A DNA stretch of 64,000 bases, from the NCBI GenBank assembly GCA_965205845.1, contig CBDBIG010000001.1, positions 1 to 64,000 on the forward strand, given 5' to 3'. The stretch is from CBDBIG01 sp965205845 [NCBI: bacterium]. Lineage in GTDB: Bacteria > SAR324. This document shows, one piece after another, positions 51,078-59,646 of the stretch (the first letter of the stretch is position 1; each line of letters begins with the position of its first letter). The position numbers and the translations under genes were made by a program. Below the pieces are notes generated by a model. It made no database searches and was not told the origin of the DNA. It saw only the letters and a program-made list of their open reading frames with translations.

Positions 51078-51573
51078 GATGATCCTTTATTTCCTTTTCT
51101 AGTAGGGCAATCTTCAATTTATTTCGAATGCTTCGACGATTATCAAAACCGCAGCAACGGTTACAAGCATCCATTTGCGATTCGCTTATTGTACAAATCA
51201 AACCTATTCACTTCATTATCCACAAAATTGGAGCAGGCCAGTAAGCCGCCGCCAAAATAACCACCCAACTTGAACCTGAATCCATGAAAAACCAAGGAAT
51301 AATCGCCTGCGGAGCGGAAAAAATGATGACAGTAACCCAGATGATCTTTAATAAAGGTGTTTTCTACATGCAAAGCACCAAAAATGATGAGCGGATTCAA
51401 ACAGAAAAATATGAAAAAATTCATCTCTGCCAACCCCACGCATACCCAGTTTTGGGTTTAACCGAGACCCTCTCACGGACCAACAGCCTCAGCCTTTACT
51501 ACACGCCCCACCGCACCCCCCACCGCACCCTTTTTTTGACCTTCCCATATCTTTAAAAAAAACAGAGAACCCG
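51078..51573. other. Gap inside the act operon
   Basis: About 500 bases between actC and the 178-residue gene, unusual in an otherwise dense operon. A possible small membrane frame is listed separately. A short direct repeat CCCACCGCACCC occurs near 51510-51530. Confidence 0.4.
51208..51363 (-). other. Open frame for a 51-residue double-span peptide lacking a normal start
   Basis: Between an in-frame TAG and the stop at 51208 the minus strand encodes KTPLLKIIWVTVIIFSAPQA, IIPWFFMDSGSSWVVILAAA and YWPAPILWIMK: two hydrophobic stretches with many Trp and Pro. No ATG, GTG or TTG lies before the first stretch, so it is either a decayed small subunit, or starts at the internal Met (25 residues). 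Confidence 0.3.
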
Positions 51574-52110
51574 TTACACGGCCGCTTTTTGCGCTCTACG
51601 CGCCATGACACGCTCCCCATTGACAAGGCAGTTTAAAACCCACAAAAACGCACCAAATACCACCACCGAAAGCAACCGCTGCCCAACAGATGCATCGTCG
51701 CTAAAAAAATCGGCTATTTTGCCGAGGAGCAACAAGGTGACAAATATGGCACAAACGGTCTTAAATACCCCAATCAGCAAGCCCAATAACAAGCCATTGT
51801 GACGGATAGACGCGTGTAATGTTTTAAACACCCCAAACATGGAAAGCGCTATGCCCACCCATAAAGCCGTTTTGGAGGCCGTGTGATCCAGCAAATTTAC
51901 GGTCTCATCAGGCACCCTTGCGGCTTCGGGAACCAAAGCATAAGCCATCACCACACTGATTAGCATCCAAAGCAAAGGCGAAACGCTCCAAAATAAATCG
52001 ACCCCGTTGTAAAAAATTACCACCCTATTGGTTAAGCCCAGTACAAAAATGGTTGCAAAACTAAAAATAATGCTCCAAAACGCCAAGGCAATCAGTTGGT
52101 CTTCACTCAT
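51574..52110 (-). CDS. Unknown five-span membrane protein in the act operon
   Basis: 178 residues with five hydrophobic helices (for example LIALAFWSIIFSFATIFVLG, LFWSVSPLLWMLISVVMAYA, GLLLGLLIGVFKTVCAIFVT). AAAGGT precedes the ATG. It lies exactly between actB and actC, where characterised act operons have no gene, so it is either an extra lineage-specific subunit or an assembly factor. I do not recognise a family. Confidence 0.65.
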   Translation of the reverse strand: MSEDQLIALAFWSIIFSFATIFVLGLTNRVVIFYNGVDLFWSVSPLLWMLISVVMAYALVPEAARVPDETVNLLDHTASKTALWVGIALSMFGVFKTLHASIRHNGLLLGLLIGVFKTVCAIFVTLLLLGKIADFFSDDASVGQRLLSVVVFGAFLWVLNCLVNGERVMARRAQKAAV

Positions 52111-52183
52111 TTTTTACCTTTCATTTTAATTCCCAAAACCATGGAACATCCCAACACTTCCCTGAACGCGCTGTCATCACAGA

Positions 52184-55100
52184 TTACCCATGCCGTTGGT
52201 TTTTCTGGTTTTTTGTTTGGGGCAAGGGGCCGTGGGTTACCTTACGTAAGTAAGTCACCGCCGGCAGCTGCCTTAGTTCTTCAAGCACCTCGTACTGACG
52301 TACCCTCTCCTTTTTTTGCTTGGGCTTGGCAAGGGCTTTTCTCGACACCTCAGAATTGGCATCGGCCAGATTGCCAAAGGTCAGTGCGCCCGTTGGACAG
52401 GTCTGCACGCATGCCGGCGTTGCCTCACCATCGGCCACCTCACGCCCTTGATCATTGGCTAACTGCCGCGCACGGCGCAAACGCTGCACACAAAATGTGC
52501 ATTTCTCCATTACGCCTTTGCTACGCACAGAAACATCGGGGTTGAGTTGCAGGTTTAATGGCGCGTCCCATTCATACTGAAACCAGTTAAAACGGCGCAC
52601 CTTATAAGCGCAGTTATTCGAGCAATAGCGCGTACCCACACAGCGGTTATAAATTTGAGCGTTGAGCCCTTCAGGGTTGTGGTAGGTGGCATACACAGGG
52701 CAAACGGCCTCACACCCTGCATTTCCGCACTGTTGACACATCATCGGCTGCATTAAGGTGGTGGTATCATCCCCTTCACCCTCAATAAAACGTTGCACTT
52801 GTATCCATGACATTTCGCGCCCTAGGCCCACGCGTTCACGACCCACAACGGGGATGTTATTTTCAGCATAGCAAGCAGCAACGCACGCCGAGCACCCCGT
52901 GCAGCGATCAACATCCACCACCATACCCCAACGATAAGGGTCGTGATAGCCCGCTGTCTGCTTGGCACGTTTTGGGTAAAAATCGCGCTCCCTTTCATGG
53001 CCACCATGGTGACCCGCGGGTGCCTCCCCCTTTTTTGCTTGCGCAAGGGTCTGGGTTTGAATAATTCCTCGATCTAACTGACGCGGAGATCCACTAACAC
53101 TGGGATTAAAAGCGCGTTTCCCCGTGGCGGTTACCGCCGCTTTGGTGGTAATCAGCGCCATCTCACCCGATAGGGTATTTTGCTCTACGGGCAATAAATG
53201 GAATACATTGCCTCCCACAAAATCAGCTACCTTGCCTACATTTTCGCGGCCCAAGCCAATAGGTATCCCAATGGCTTGGCGGTGGATCCCATAATGCAGG
53301 CGTGCAGGCAATTCCAATTGCCCCCATTGGGTGGTAATGCGCGCCAAATCCCCATCGCGCAGGCCCAAAGACGTCGCGGTTTCAGGATGAATATCGAGCC
53401 ATGTATTCCATGTAACCTGAGAGATCGGATCAGGGATTTCCTGCAACCAAGGGTTGGTTGCTCCCTCGCCTTGGCCGTGCCGCAAGGATGCAATAGGCAG
53501 CAACATCAAACCTTTGCCTACATAACGCAGAGGCTTTGGCAGTTGTGAAAGGGCCCCGCTTTGCAAGGTGACCTGCGCAGTGGTTTGTTTTTGGTTAAAC
53601 ACACCGCCCCGCTGCAAGGCTTCACGCCAAAACAGTGTGAAGGGCTGCGAATCACCACTTTGTGTTTGAATGCGCCGCCAACGGTTTTGTAAAAAGGCTT
53701 TGTAGGTGGTCGTTTCCGCCAGTGGACTTACCGCGGATCTCTTGACCAGCCTTGCCACTGAGAGCAACGTGTCTTCCGCAGCTTTTACACCAAATACAGG
53801 TGCCATCACCGGTTGAATCAACGAATACACGCCCGTGCGAGGGGAGGCATCTCCCCAGCGTTCCATAAAAGTGGAACTTGGCAGTACAATGTGGGCTCTT
53901 GCACTGGTTTCATCCGAAATGCTGGAAAGAGACACGATGGTCTTTACTTTATCCAAAGCACTGGCAAAGCGAGCAGACCCAGGCAGTTGGTATAAGGGAT
54001 TCGCGCCATCTAACACCAGCACTTTCACCTCACCGCGCTCCATGCGCTCAATCAGCTGGAGCAAGGCTGTGGTCGAAACGGGGCGATGCTCTGCACGCTC
54101 ATCTACGCCAAACACGGCCAAAGAACCGACCGCACCCGTCACATAATTTAACACATTCAATGCCACCTGAGTTTCAGCACTTTGGGCGTGCGCACTGCCC
54201 ACACCGCCGCCAATCGCCAAAACGCGCTCGGTTGAAGCAACGCGTTCCGTAAGCCACTGCAAGTCCGACTTCTTGGCACCGCTTTCCTTAACCGTCACAT
54301 CAAGGGTGTAGCGCCCCAATTTTTGGCGTAAATCGGCAGCAATATCCGCGGGGAAATTTTGACCTCGACGTTTTAAAATAGCGTTCGCCAAATACAATGC
54401 CACCACTCCTTCAGTCCCCGGCCGAATGGGTGTCCAGTTGTCAGCATTGGCACCTGTGAGCCCACGGTGTGCACCAATATGGACAAAGCGGCCCTTATTT
54501 TGGCGCTTTAAATCATCAAAGCTGTGCATTTTGGCAAACCGTTGCGCATTTTCCACGGGATTAAGCCATGTTTCTAAAAAATCAGCCCCAAAGCCAAGCA
54601 GCAACTGGGCTTTTTCAATGCGGTATTCAGGCACCTCAGCGCGCCCAAAACTCAATTCGTTGGCTTTGCGCAGGCTTTCCAAACCAATGCGTTCGAAAAC
54701 CAGCTTGGGCATCCCCCCAACGGCACCCAACCAGCGGTCTAAAAATGCCCCCCTGCTACCCGCGGGGTTATTGGTCATCAACACCAGTTCAGAACGCGCC
54801 TCCACTCCCTCGAGCGCTTTGGCAAAATCTGCCTCGGCCTTTTCCCAAGAAAGGGCATGGTGGCGCCCAAATGCATCGCGCCTCAAAGCACCGCGAAAAC
54901 GGGCTGGGTTATAGTGGGTTTGCAAAGAAGCCTGCCCACGAATGCAAAGCCTTCCCTGGTTTAGGGGATGATCTGGGTTGCCCTCTGCCTTAACGGCCCT
55001 CCCTTCACGCGTGCGCACCAGCATTCCGCAATGGGCGGAGCATTCCATGCAAGTGGTGGCGTACTCAATTGGGTTGCCAGGGCTATACTCCACGCTGTTG

Positions 55101-55342
55101 GGTGGGGTTAGATAGGGAATTAACTTCTCAGGGCTATCCGAACAGGCTGCAAGGCTGGCTCCCACTGCGCCCCCAGCTGCCAAGGCTTTAAAAAAATCCC
55201 TTCTGCGTAAATTCCCAGGCTGTTTGTGCACATTTTCTTTCTGGTTCTCATTGAGCGATTTTAGCGATTGCACAAAATTATCCTTTTCAAAAACCCTATT
55301 GTAAAACAAATTCAACCCGCTGCAACGTTTACGGCAAGGCAT
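52184..55342 (-). CDS. actB: Alternative complex III, subunit ActB (molybdopterin-type/iron-sulfur fusion)
   Basis: A 1052-residue periplasmic-side subunit. A twin-arginine signal is present at about 45-70 (NLRRRDFFKALAAGGAVGAS), followed by a lipobox-like AAC. The first two thirds resemble molybdopterin oxidoreductases (CMECSAHCGMLVRTREGRAV), but in this family the cofactor is absent. The last third is a four-cluster ferredoxin domain: CTGCSACVAACYAENN, CQQCGNAGCEAVCPVYATYH, CVGTRYCSNNCAYKVRRFNW and CTFCVQRLRRARQ with CVQTCPTGA. It passes electrons from the quinol site to the cytochromes. Confidence 0.95.
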   Translation of the reverse strand: MPCRKRCSGLNLFYNRVFEKDNFVQSLKSLNENQKENVHKQPGNLRRRDFFKALAAGGAVGASLAACSDSPEKLIPYLTPPNSVEYSPGNPIEYATTCMECSAHCGMLVRTREGRAVKAEGNPDHPLNQGRLCIRGQASLQTHYNPARFRGALRRDAFGRHHALSWEKAEADFAKALEGVEARSELVLMTNNPAGSRGAFLDRWLGAVGGMPKLVFERIGLESLRKANELSFGRAEVPEYRIEKAQLLLGFGADFLETWLNPVENAQRFAKMHSFDDLKRQNKGRFVHIGAHRGLTGANADNWTPIRPGTEGVVALYLANAILKRRGQNFPADIAADLRQKLGRYTLDVTVKESGAKKSDLQWLTERVASTERVLAIGGGVGSAHAQSAETQVALNVLNYVTGAVGSLAVFGVDERAEHRPVSTTALLQLIERMERGEVKVLVLDGANPLYQLPGSARFASALDKVKTIVSLSSISDETSARAHIVLPSSTFMERWGDASPRTGVYSLIQPVMAPVFGVKAAEDTLLSVARLVKRSAVSPLAETTTYKAFLQNRWRRIQTQSGDSQPFTLFWREALQRGGVFNQKQTTAQVTLQSGALSQLPKPLRYVGKGLMLLPIASLRHGQGEGATNPWLQEIPDPISQVTWNTWLDIHPETATSLGLRDGDLARITTQWGQLELPARLHYGIHRQAIGIPIGLGRENVGKVADFVGGNVFHLLPVEQNTLSGEMALITTKAAVTATGKRAFNPSVSGSPRQLDRGIIQTQTLAQAKKGEAPAGHHGGHERERDFYPKRAKQTAGYHDPYRWGMVVDVDRCTGCSACVAACYAENNIPVVGRERVGLGREMSWIQVQRFIEGEGDDTTTLMQPMMCQQCGNAGCEAVCPVYATYHNPEGLNAQIYNRCVGTRYCSNNCAYKVRRFNWFQYEWDAPLNLQLNPDVSVRSKGVMEKCTFCVQRLRRARQLANDQGREVADGEATPACVQTCPTGALTFGNLADANSEVSRKALAKPKQKKERVRQYEVLEELRQLPAVTYLRKVTHGPLPQTKNQKNQRHG

Positions 55343-55372
55343 TTATGGATGGCCTCATCTTTTGTAAAAGAT

Positions 55373-56113
55373 TTAGTAGTGACACGTCAAACAATCCGTT
55401 AGCAATGGGCGCGCATACCCCTTAGGGTGTTGACCATTTTTAATTTTGTGCGGGGCTTCGATCGCAGCAATCGCACGTTTGGCATTTTTGACCCCAGGCA
55501 CACTCAAATGGCATTCCAAACACCAACCCATTGTGCCAAAGCGCTTATCTTGCTTTTTTACCACCGCCATGGTTTGAATTTCACCGTGACAGGTTTGGCA
55601 AGGGACCCCTTCAGGAAAGGTTTTATTTTGCGCATTCACGTGTTTTTGATGGGGAAACCGAACAAAATCGGGCAGGTCAAACACTTTAACCCAAGGAATA
55701 GGTTCTTGACGCTTCCAATAATCCATCACTTTTTTTACCTCGGGACGGTCGGTTGCCACGGCTTGATGACACCCTGCACAGACGTACACGGGCGGCACCC
55801 CAGCACTGTTTGAACGCCGTGCATAAAGGTGGCAGTATTGGCAGTCAATCTGGTTTTTTCCCGCATGCAGTTCGTGACTAAAGGCAATGGGCTGAAGGTT
55901 AGGGTCCAGCTTGGCTTTCTTCGCAAGGGCACTTTGATTTTTGCCCATGGTTTTTGCATCTAAAATACCCCGAGGTGCTTTAGAATCCACGGTGCCGTTT
56001 GGTGCCAAGGTGCTTTGTGCCAAAGTGCTTTGCGTAAACACAAAAGAAAGAAGAACGATGACAACCAGCAAGGTCAAAGCCCATGGTTTAACAAAGAGAG
56101 GGAGCCTTTTCAC
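55373..56113 (-). CDS. actA: Alternative complex III, subunit ActA (pentahaem cytochrome c)
   Basis: Electron output subunit of the complex. An N-terminal anchor (WALTLLVVIVLLSFVF) is followed by five CxxCH haem sites: CQYCH, CAGCH, CQTCH, CLECH and CLTCH, plus HELHAGKNQ and FPHQKHVNAQ giving axial His. 246 residues, usual for ActA. Start is GTG at 56113 with CAGGAAA upstream. First gene of the operon. Confidence 0.95.
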   Translation of the reverse strand: MKRLPLFVKPWALTLLVVIVLLSFVFTQSTLAQSTLAPNGTVDSKAPRGILDAKTMGKNQSALAKKAKLDPNLQPIAFSHELHAGKNQIDCQYCHLYARRSNSAGVPPVYVCAGCHQAVATDRPEVKKVMDYWKRQEPIPWVKVFDLPDFVRFPHQKHVNAQNKTFPEGVPCQTCHGEIQTMAVVKKQDKRFGTMGWCLECHLSVPGVKNAKRAIAAIEAPHKIKNGQHPKGYARPLLTDCLTCHY

Positions 56114-56513
56114 CGCACGATTTCCTGCTTGATGGTGGTGTTAAAAAACGGTATAGCGTATTAACGAAAGAACACCCAACAAAGGGTAGGCGTGTAACCA
56201 TAAACCGCATGGCCTGCGCTTGCCTTGGATGACATTTGTTTCATATGGGGGTCTTCACCAAAACAAGGAATAACGAGAATATTCACGCGGATGTCGCCCT
56301 CGGTAAGAATACAGGCTATTATGGCCGAACAAAATAGTGTGTGAAGTGCAACCCTCGCATCACGCTTAAGGGCGCCTCAAAACACAAAACGCCCCCATGG
56401 TGCCTGTTTTGTGTGCTGGTGGCAAGTCTTAAAAAACGCAACGTCGTAAAACCTTTTAAGGATCCCCCAAAAATGCAGTCAAAACAAAAACATTGACTGG
56501 CGCATACAATTTT
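56114..56513. other. Intergenic region upstream of the act operon
   Basis: About 400 bases holding the presumed act promoter near 56120-56300 and the hairpin at 56382. No gene seen. Confidence 0.45.
56382..56414. terminator. Stem-loop downstream of the acyl-CoA synthetase gene
   Basis: ACACAAAAC and GTTTTGTGT form a perfect 9-bp stem around a 15-base loop. It lies 100 bases after the acyl-CoA synthetase stop and before the act promoter region, so it may separate the two transcripts. Confidence 0.45.
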
Positions 56514-58694
56514 CTAGGGCTGGCTTTTGATGGGTTGAATCACGCTTGCGGGTGTCCTACCGGTGGCCGCTTCAATCAGAGCATCGAGTGCCAAAGCACC
56601 ATGCCCTTGCAAAGATGTGCCCTTGGGCAGGACGACAAAGGGGTTGATGTCAATGCTTTCGAGGCTAGATTGGTGAGTGTGCGCATAGATCGACAGACGG
56701 CTTAGTGCTTGAGCAAGGGCTTCAACGTTCATCTTGGGTCTGCCTCTCACACCATGGAGCAAAGGTGCTGCCTGAATACTGTTTACCATCTGCATCGCTT
56801 CCTCCTCACCAAAGGGGGCTAGGCGAAACACGATATCGTGAAACACCTCCACAAAAACCCCTCCCAAACCAAACATCACTACAGGGCCAAACACGGCATC
56901 GCGCGTAACCCCCAAAATGGTTTCGACCCCCCCAAAGACCATGGGACTCATCAACACGCCGTCGAGTTTGGCTTGGGGCTTGGCCTGCTGGGCACGCTTC
57001 ATCAAGGTGACAAATCCCGTTTGTGCTTCCTTGGCAGATTGTACATTGAGGAGCACGCCATCCACCTCGGTTTTGTGCAAAATATCGGGGGAGACAATCT
57101 TCATTGCCAAGGGCACCCCCCATTGCTGATACGTGTTCGCTGCTTCCTCAGCAGACTGCACCAAGGTTTCGCTTAATGAAGGAATCCCTGCACTGGCCAA
57201 AATACGTTTGGCTTGGTATTCATTGATGCCATGGTGAGGGGGGGCAAGTGCCCCGCTGGCCAACGGCAATGGCTTGGCAGGGGTTTTATCTTGAAAAATA
57301 CGCGCAAAATGAACCATGGCTGCCAAGCATTCCATGGCACGGGTTGGATCTTGGTAGAGTTGAAAACCTGCTTCCTCATAGGGGCGAATTACCTCTTCAT
57401 CATCCCAAAGGCAAGAAAGGAGCAACGGTTTTTTGGGAAAGCGCTTCCGCAACGCAATCAACGGCTTTTCGAGTTGTTTCATGAGGGTTTTGCTTATCCC
57501 CACCGTGGCCAAAAAAAAGACAATCGAGTCGTAGTTTCCCTCACTAAGCATCAGTTCAAGGTTTTTTTCGACCAAATGGATGTCACTTAGGGCTTGGGCA
57601 GTAATATCAACGGGGTTGCCCACGGCCGCGTAAGGCAACAGGGCTTTGAATTTTTGCTGTAATGCTTCAGGGGTTTCTGGAATATTGAGGTTTAAATCCG
57701 CTGCATCATCCGCCATAATAACCCCGACACCTCCGGAAATGGTGATCAACCCAACCCGATTTGTTTTGGGAAACACCCCGCGAGCACAGGCATGGCTAAT
57801 GTCCATCAATTCATCGAGGGTTTTTGCCCGATGCACCCCATAGGTTGCAAACAGCGCATCGTACATTGCATCTGTCCCCGCCAAAGAAGCTGTGTGTGAG
57901 GCCGCTGCTTTCGCCCCCAATTCACTGCGCCCCACTTTAAGCATCACCACGGGCTTTTTTTGCTGCTTGGCCGCTGCTAGGGCGCGTTCGAGGGGTTCTT
58001 TGGTGGTAACGCCCTCCAAATACGCCATAATGACCTTGGTGTTTTCATCATAGGCCATGTATTCTAAAACCTCTGCAACATCTACATCCATGGAGTTCCC
58101 CGTGGTGGCCCACAGGCTTACCCCCATTTTCTTCTTATGCGCCAAGGCAAGGCAGTACACGCCAACAGCACCGCTTTGGCTGATGACCCCCACCGTCCCC
58201 GCCTGAGGGCGGTAGTAGTCGATCGAACTGCTAAAGGTACCTAACAGACCGCGGCGCAAATTGACCACGCCCATGCAATTAGGACCCATCACACGCACAT
58301 TACCTTCACGGGCAATGTCGAGCATGCGTGCTTGTAAGGCTTTTCCCGCCGCATCCACCTCAGCAAAACCGCTTGAAAAAATGACAGCCGCGCGGACCCC
58401 TTTACGCACACAGGTTTCCATGGCTTGCGGGGCCAATTTGGCGGGCACAATCACAAAGGCCAAATCTATCTCTTCGGGAACTTCTACCAGGCTGGCGTAG
58501 GTTTTATCCCCTTGCACCACGGGGTGAGTGGGATTGATGGGGTAAAGTGGCCCGCTAAATTGATTGTCACGCAAAAACCGATAGGTACGTCCGCCAATTT
58601 TTTCGGGGTTTGCGCTGGCCCCTACCACCGCAATGGAACGCGGGTGGAAAAAAAACGCTATGTTCTTGCTGCTCGAGGGTTTGCGCATATGCAT
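56514..58694 (-). CDS. NDP-forming acyl-CoA synthetase (acetyl-CoA synthetase, ADP-forming type, fused alpha-beta)
   Basis: A 726-residue enzyme interconverting an acyl-CoA plus ADP and phosphate with the acid, CoA and ATP. The CoA-binding domain opens with FFHPRSIAVVGASANPEKIG; the succinyl-CoA-ligase-like domain has VRVMGPNCMGVVN, VGVISQSGAVG and the phosphohistidine region KVGRSELGAKAAASHTASLA-G. The C-terminal half is the ATP-grasp beta part (NEYQAKRILASAGIPS, PLAMKIVSPDILHKTEVDGV, MVFGGVETILGVTRDAVFGP). Start set at 58694; 58688 is equally possible. It lies alone. Related acyltransferase-synthetases (Pat type) are less likely because no GNAT domain is present. Confidence 0.9.
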   Translation of the reverse strand: MHMRKPSSSKNIAFFFHPRSIAVVGASANPEKIGGRTYRFLRDNQFSGPLYPINPTHPVVQGDKTYASLVEVPEEIDLAFVIVPAKLAPQAMETCVRKGVRAAVIFSSGFAEVDAAGKALQARMLDIAREGNVRVMGPNCMGVVNLRRGLLGTFSSSIDYYRPQAGTVGVISQSGAVGVYCLALAHKKKMGVSLWATTGNSMDVDVAEVLEYMAYDENTKVIMAYLEGVTTKEPLERALAAAKQQKKPVVMLKVGRSELGAKAAASHTASLAGTDAMYDALFATYGVHRAKTLDELMDISHACARGVFPKTNRVGLITISGGVGVIMADDAADLNLNIPETPEALQQKFKALLPYAAVGNPVDITAQALSDIHLVEKNLELMLSEGNYDSIVFFLATVGISKTLMKQLEKPLIALRKRFPKKPLLLSCLWDDEEVIRPYEEAGFQLYQDPTRAMECLAAMVHFARIFQDKTPAKPLPLASGALAPPHHGINEYQAKRILASAGIPSLSETLVQSAEEAANTYQQWGVPLAMKIVSPDILHKTEVDGVLLNVQSAKEAQTGFVTLMKRAQQAKPQAKLDGVLMSPMVFGGVETILGVTRDAVFGPVVMFGLGGVFVEVFHDIVFRLAPFGEEEAMQMVNSIQAAPLLHGVRGRPKMNVEALAQALSRLSIYAHTHQSSLESIDINPFVVLPKGTSLQGHGALALDALIEAATGRTPASVIQPIKSQP

Positions 58695-58929
58695 TTGTTC
58701 TTTATGCCCTTTTACAAAAATAAACAGGTACCCCCATGTGCCAAAGGGAATGGTAAAGGGTATCATGCTATTTCCACCGCAAAAAACTATTCCGCATGGT
58801 GTCAAGTGTTATATTGCAACGGGCCACCCAACGCAAGTACCACAAAGCGTACATTGTAAACAAAACCCCGCAAAATACACGCGTGAAGCAGCAATAAAGA
58901 AGGTGCCCTTAAACCAGAAAATCCCATAA

Positions 58930-59103
58930 GGATTTCCCCCACCCACCCCCATCGCCAACTTAGAAACACGCCCACTGAGTGTAGAAGAAACGAAACGTTT
59001 GTTGCGCTTGTTGCAAAAGCAGCTGCCAGCCTTGCCTATGGATGCGCGGCCATTTAAGCAAACTCGCGTTATCCACGCGCCGTTAAGGCGTGGCGGTATC
59101 TAA
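58930..59103 (+). pseudogene. C-terminal coding scrap, no start codon
   Basis: A 57-codon frame without ATG near its beginning reads PIANLETRPLSVEETKRLLR, then LLQKQLPALPMDARPFKQTR and VIHAPLRRGGI. Regular charged/hydrophobic spacing makes it look like a real protein end. The parent is not recognised. Confidence 0.35.
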
Positions 59104-59413
59104 AGCGAATTATGTGTGTCTGAGGTAGTCCATTTTTGGAAAAAAGCGAACAAAAAATAGAGCATTGTACACATAAAATTTCGTGCTACCCTCAACCCAG
59201 CCAACTGAACACCCCTATTTAACGCCATTTTTGCTGCCCCGTGCGACTGGAAAAATGATGGGTTTTTTTGGTTTTTTTGGGTGGGTTCTCGCTGCCTACC
59301 TCGTGGCTGAAAATGTGCGTATTCCAGCCTAACCAGATGCTTTGGCTACTCAAAAAAACAGCCACCGTCCAAGCCCTAAAAAGCCCTTAAGCAAGCCCAC
59401 CATGCCCTGACAA

Positions 59414-59635
59414 AAGGAGGCAAGCGATTGATGGCCGCATCAACGCGCAAAAAATATTCGATTCAAAAATAAACGGCGAAACGGACGGTGTCAAAGCAGG
59501 TGAACGTTTACACGTGTAAAAAATGCCATTAGCCACAAAAATTGCCGGTATCAAAGCATGTGTCTTGGCACAATGTGGTGGCAAGGCATGGGAACAAAAG
59601 TCGCAAAGCATGGGGACATTTACGAGTCCCTTTAC
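59414..59635 (+). repeat. Dispersed repeat, copy 2 (see 13455-13620)
   Basis: Shares AAAGGAGGCAAGCGATTGATG at its start and GCAAAGCATGGGGAC-ATTTAC at its end with copy 1. Both lie against the 3' end of a minus-strand gene. Confidence 0.6.
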
Positions 59636-59646
59636 TAAAGAAGGCC

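Larger units (their letters stand above)
58695..59646. other. Long intergenic region with repeat copy and coding scraps
   Basis: About 950 bases. It contains the 57-codon open piece listed next, a short hydrophobic frame at about 59254 (MMGFFGFFGWVLAAYLVAEN) with distant likeness to the small phage membrane peptide at 30631, and copy 2 of the dispersed repeat at 59414-59635. No full gene is visible. Confidence 0.45.
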
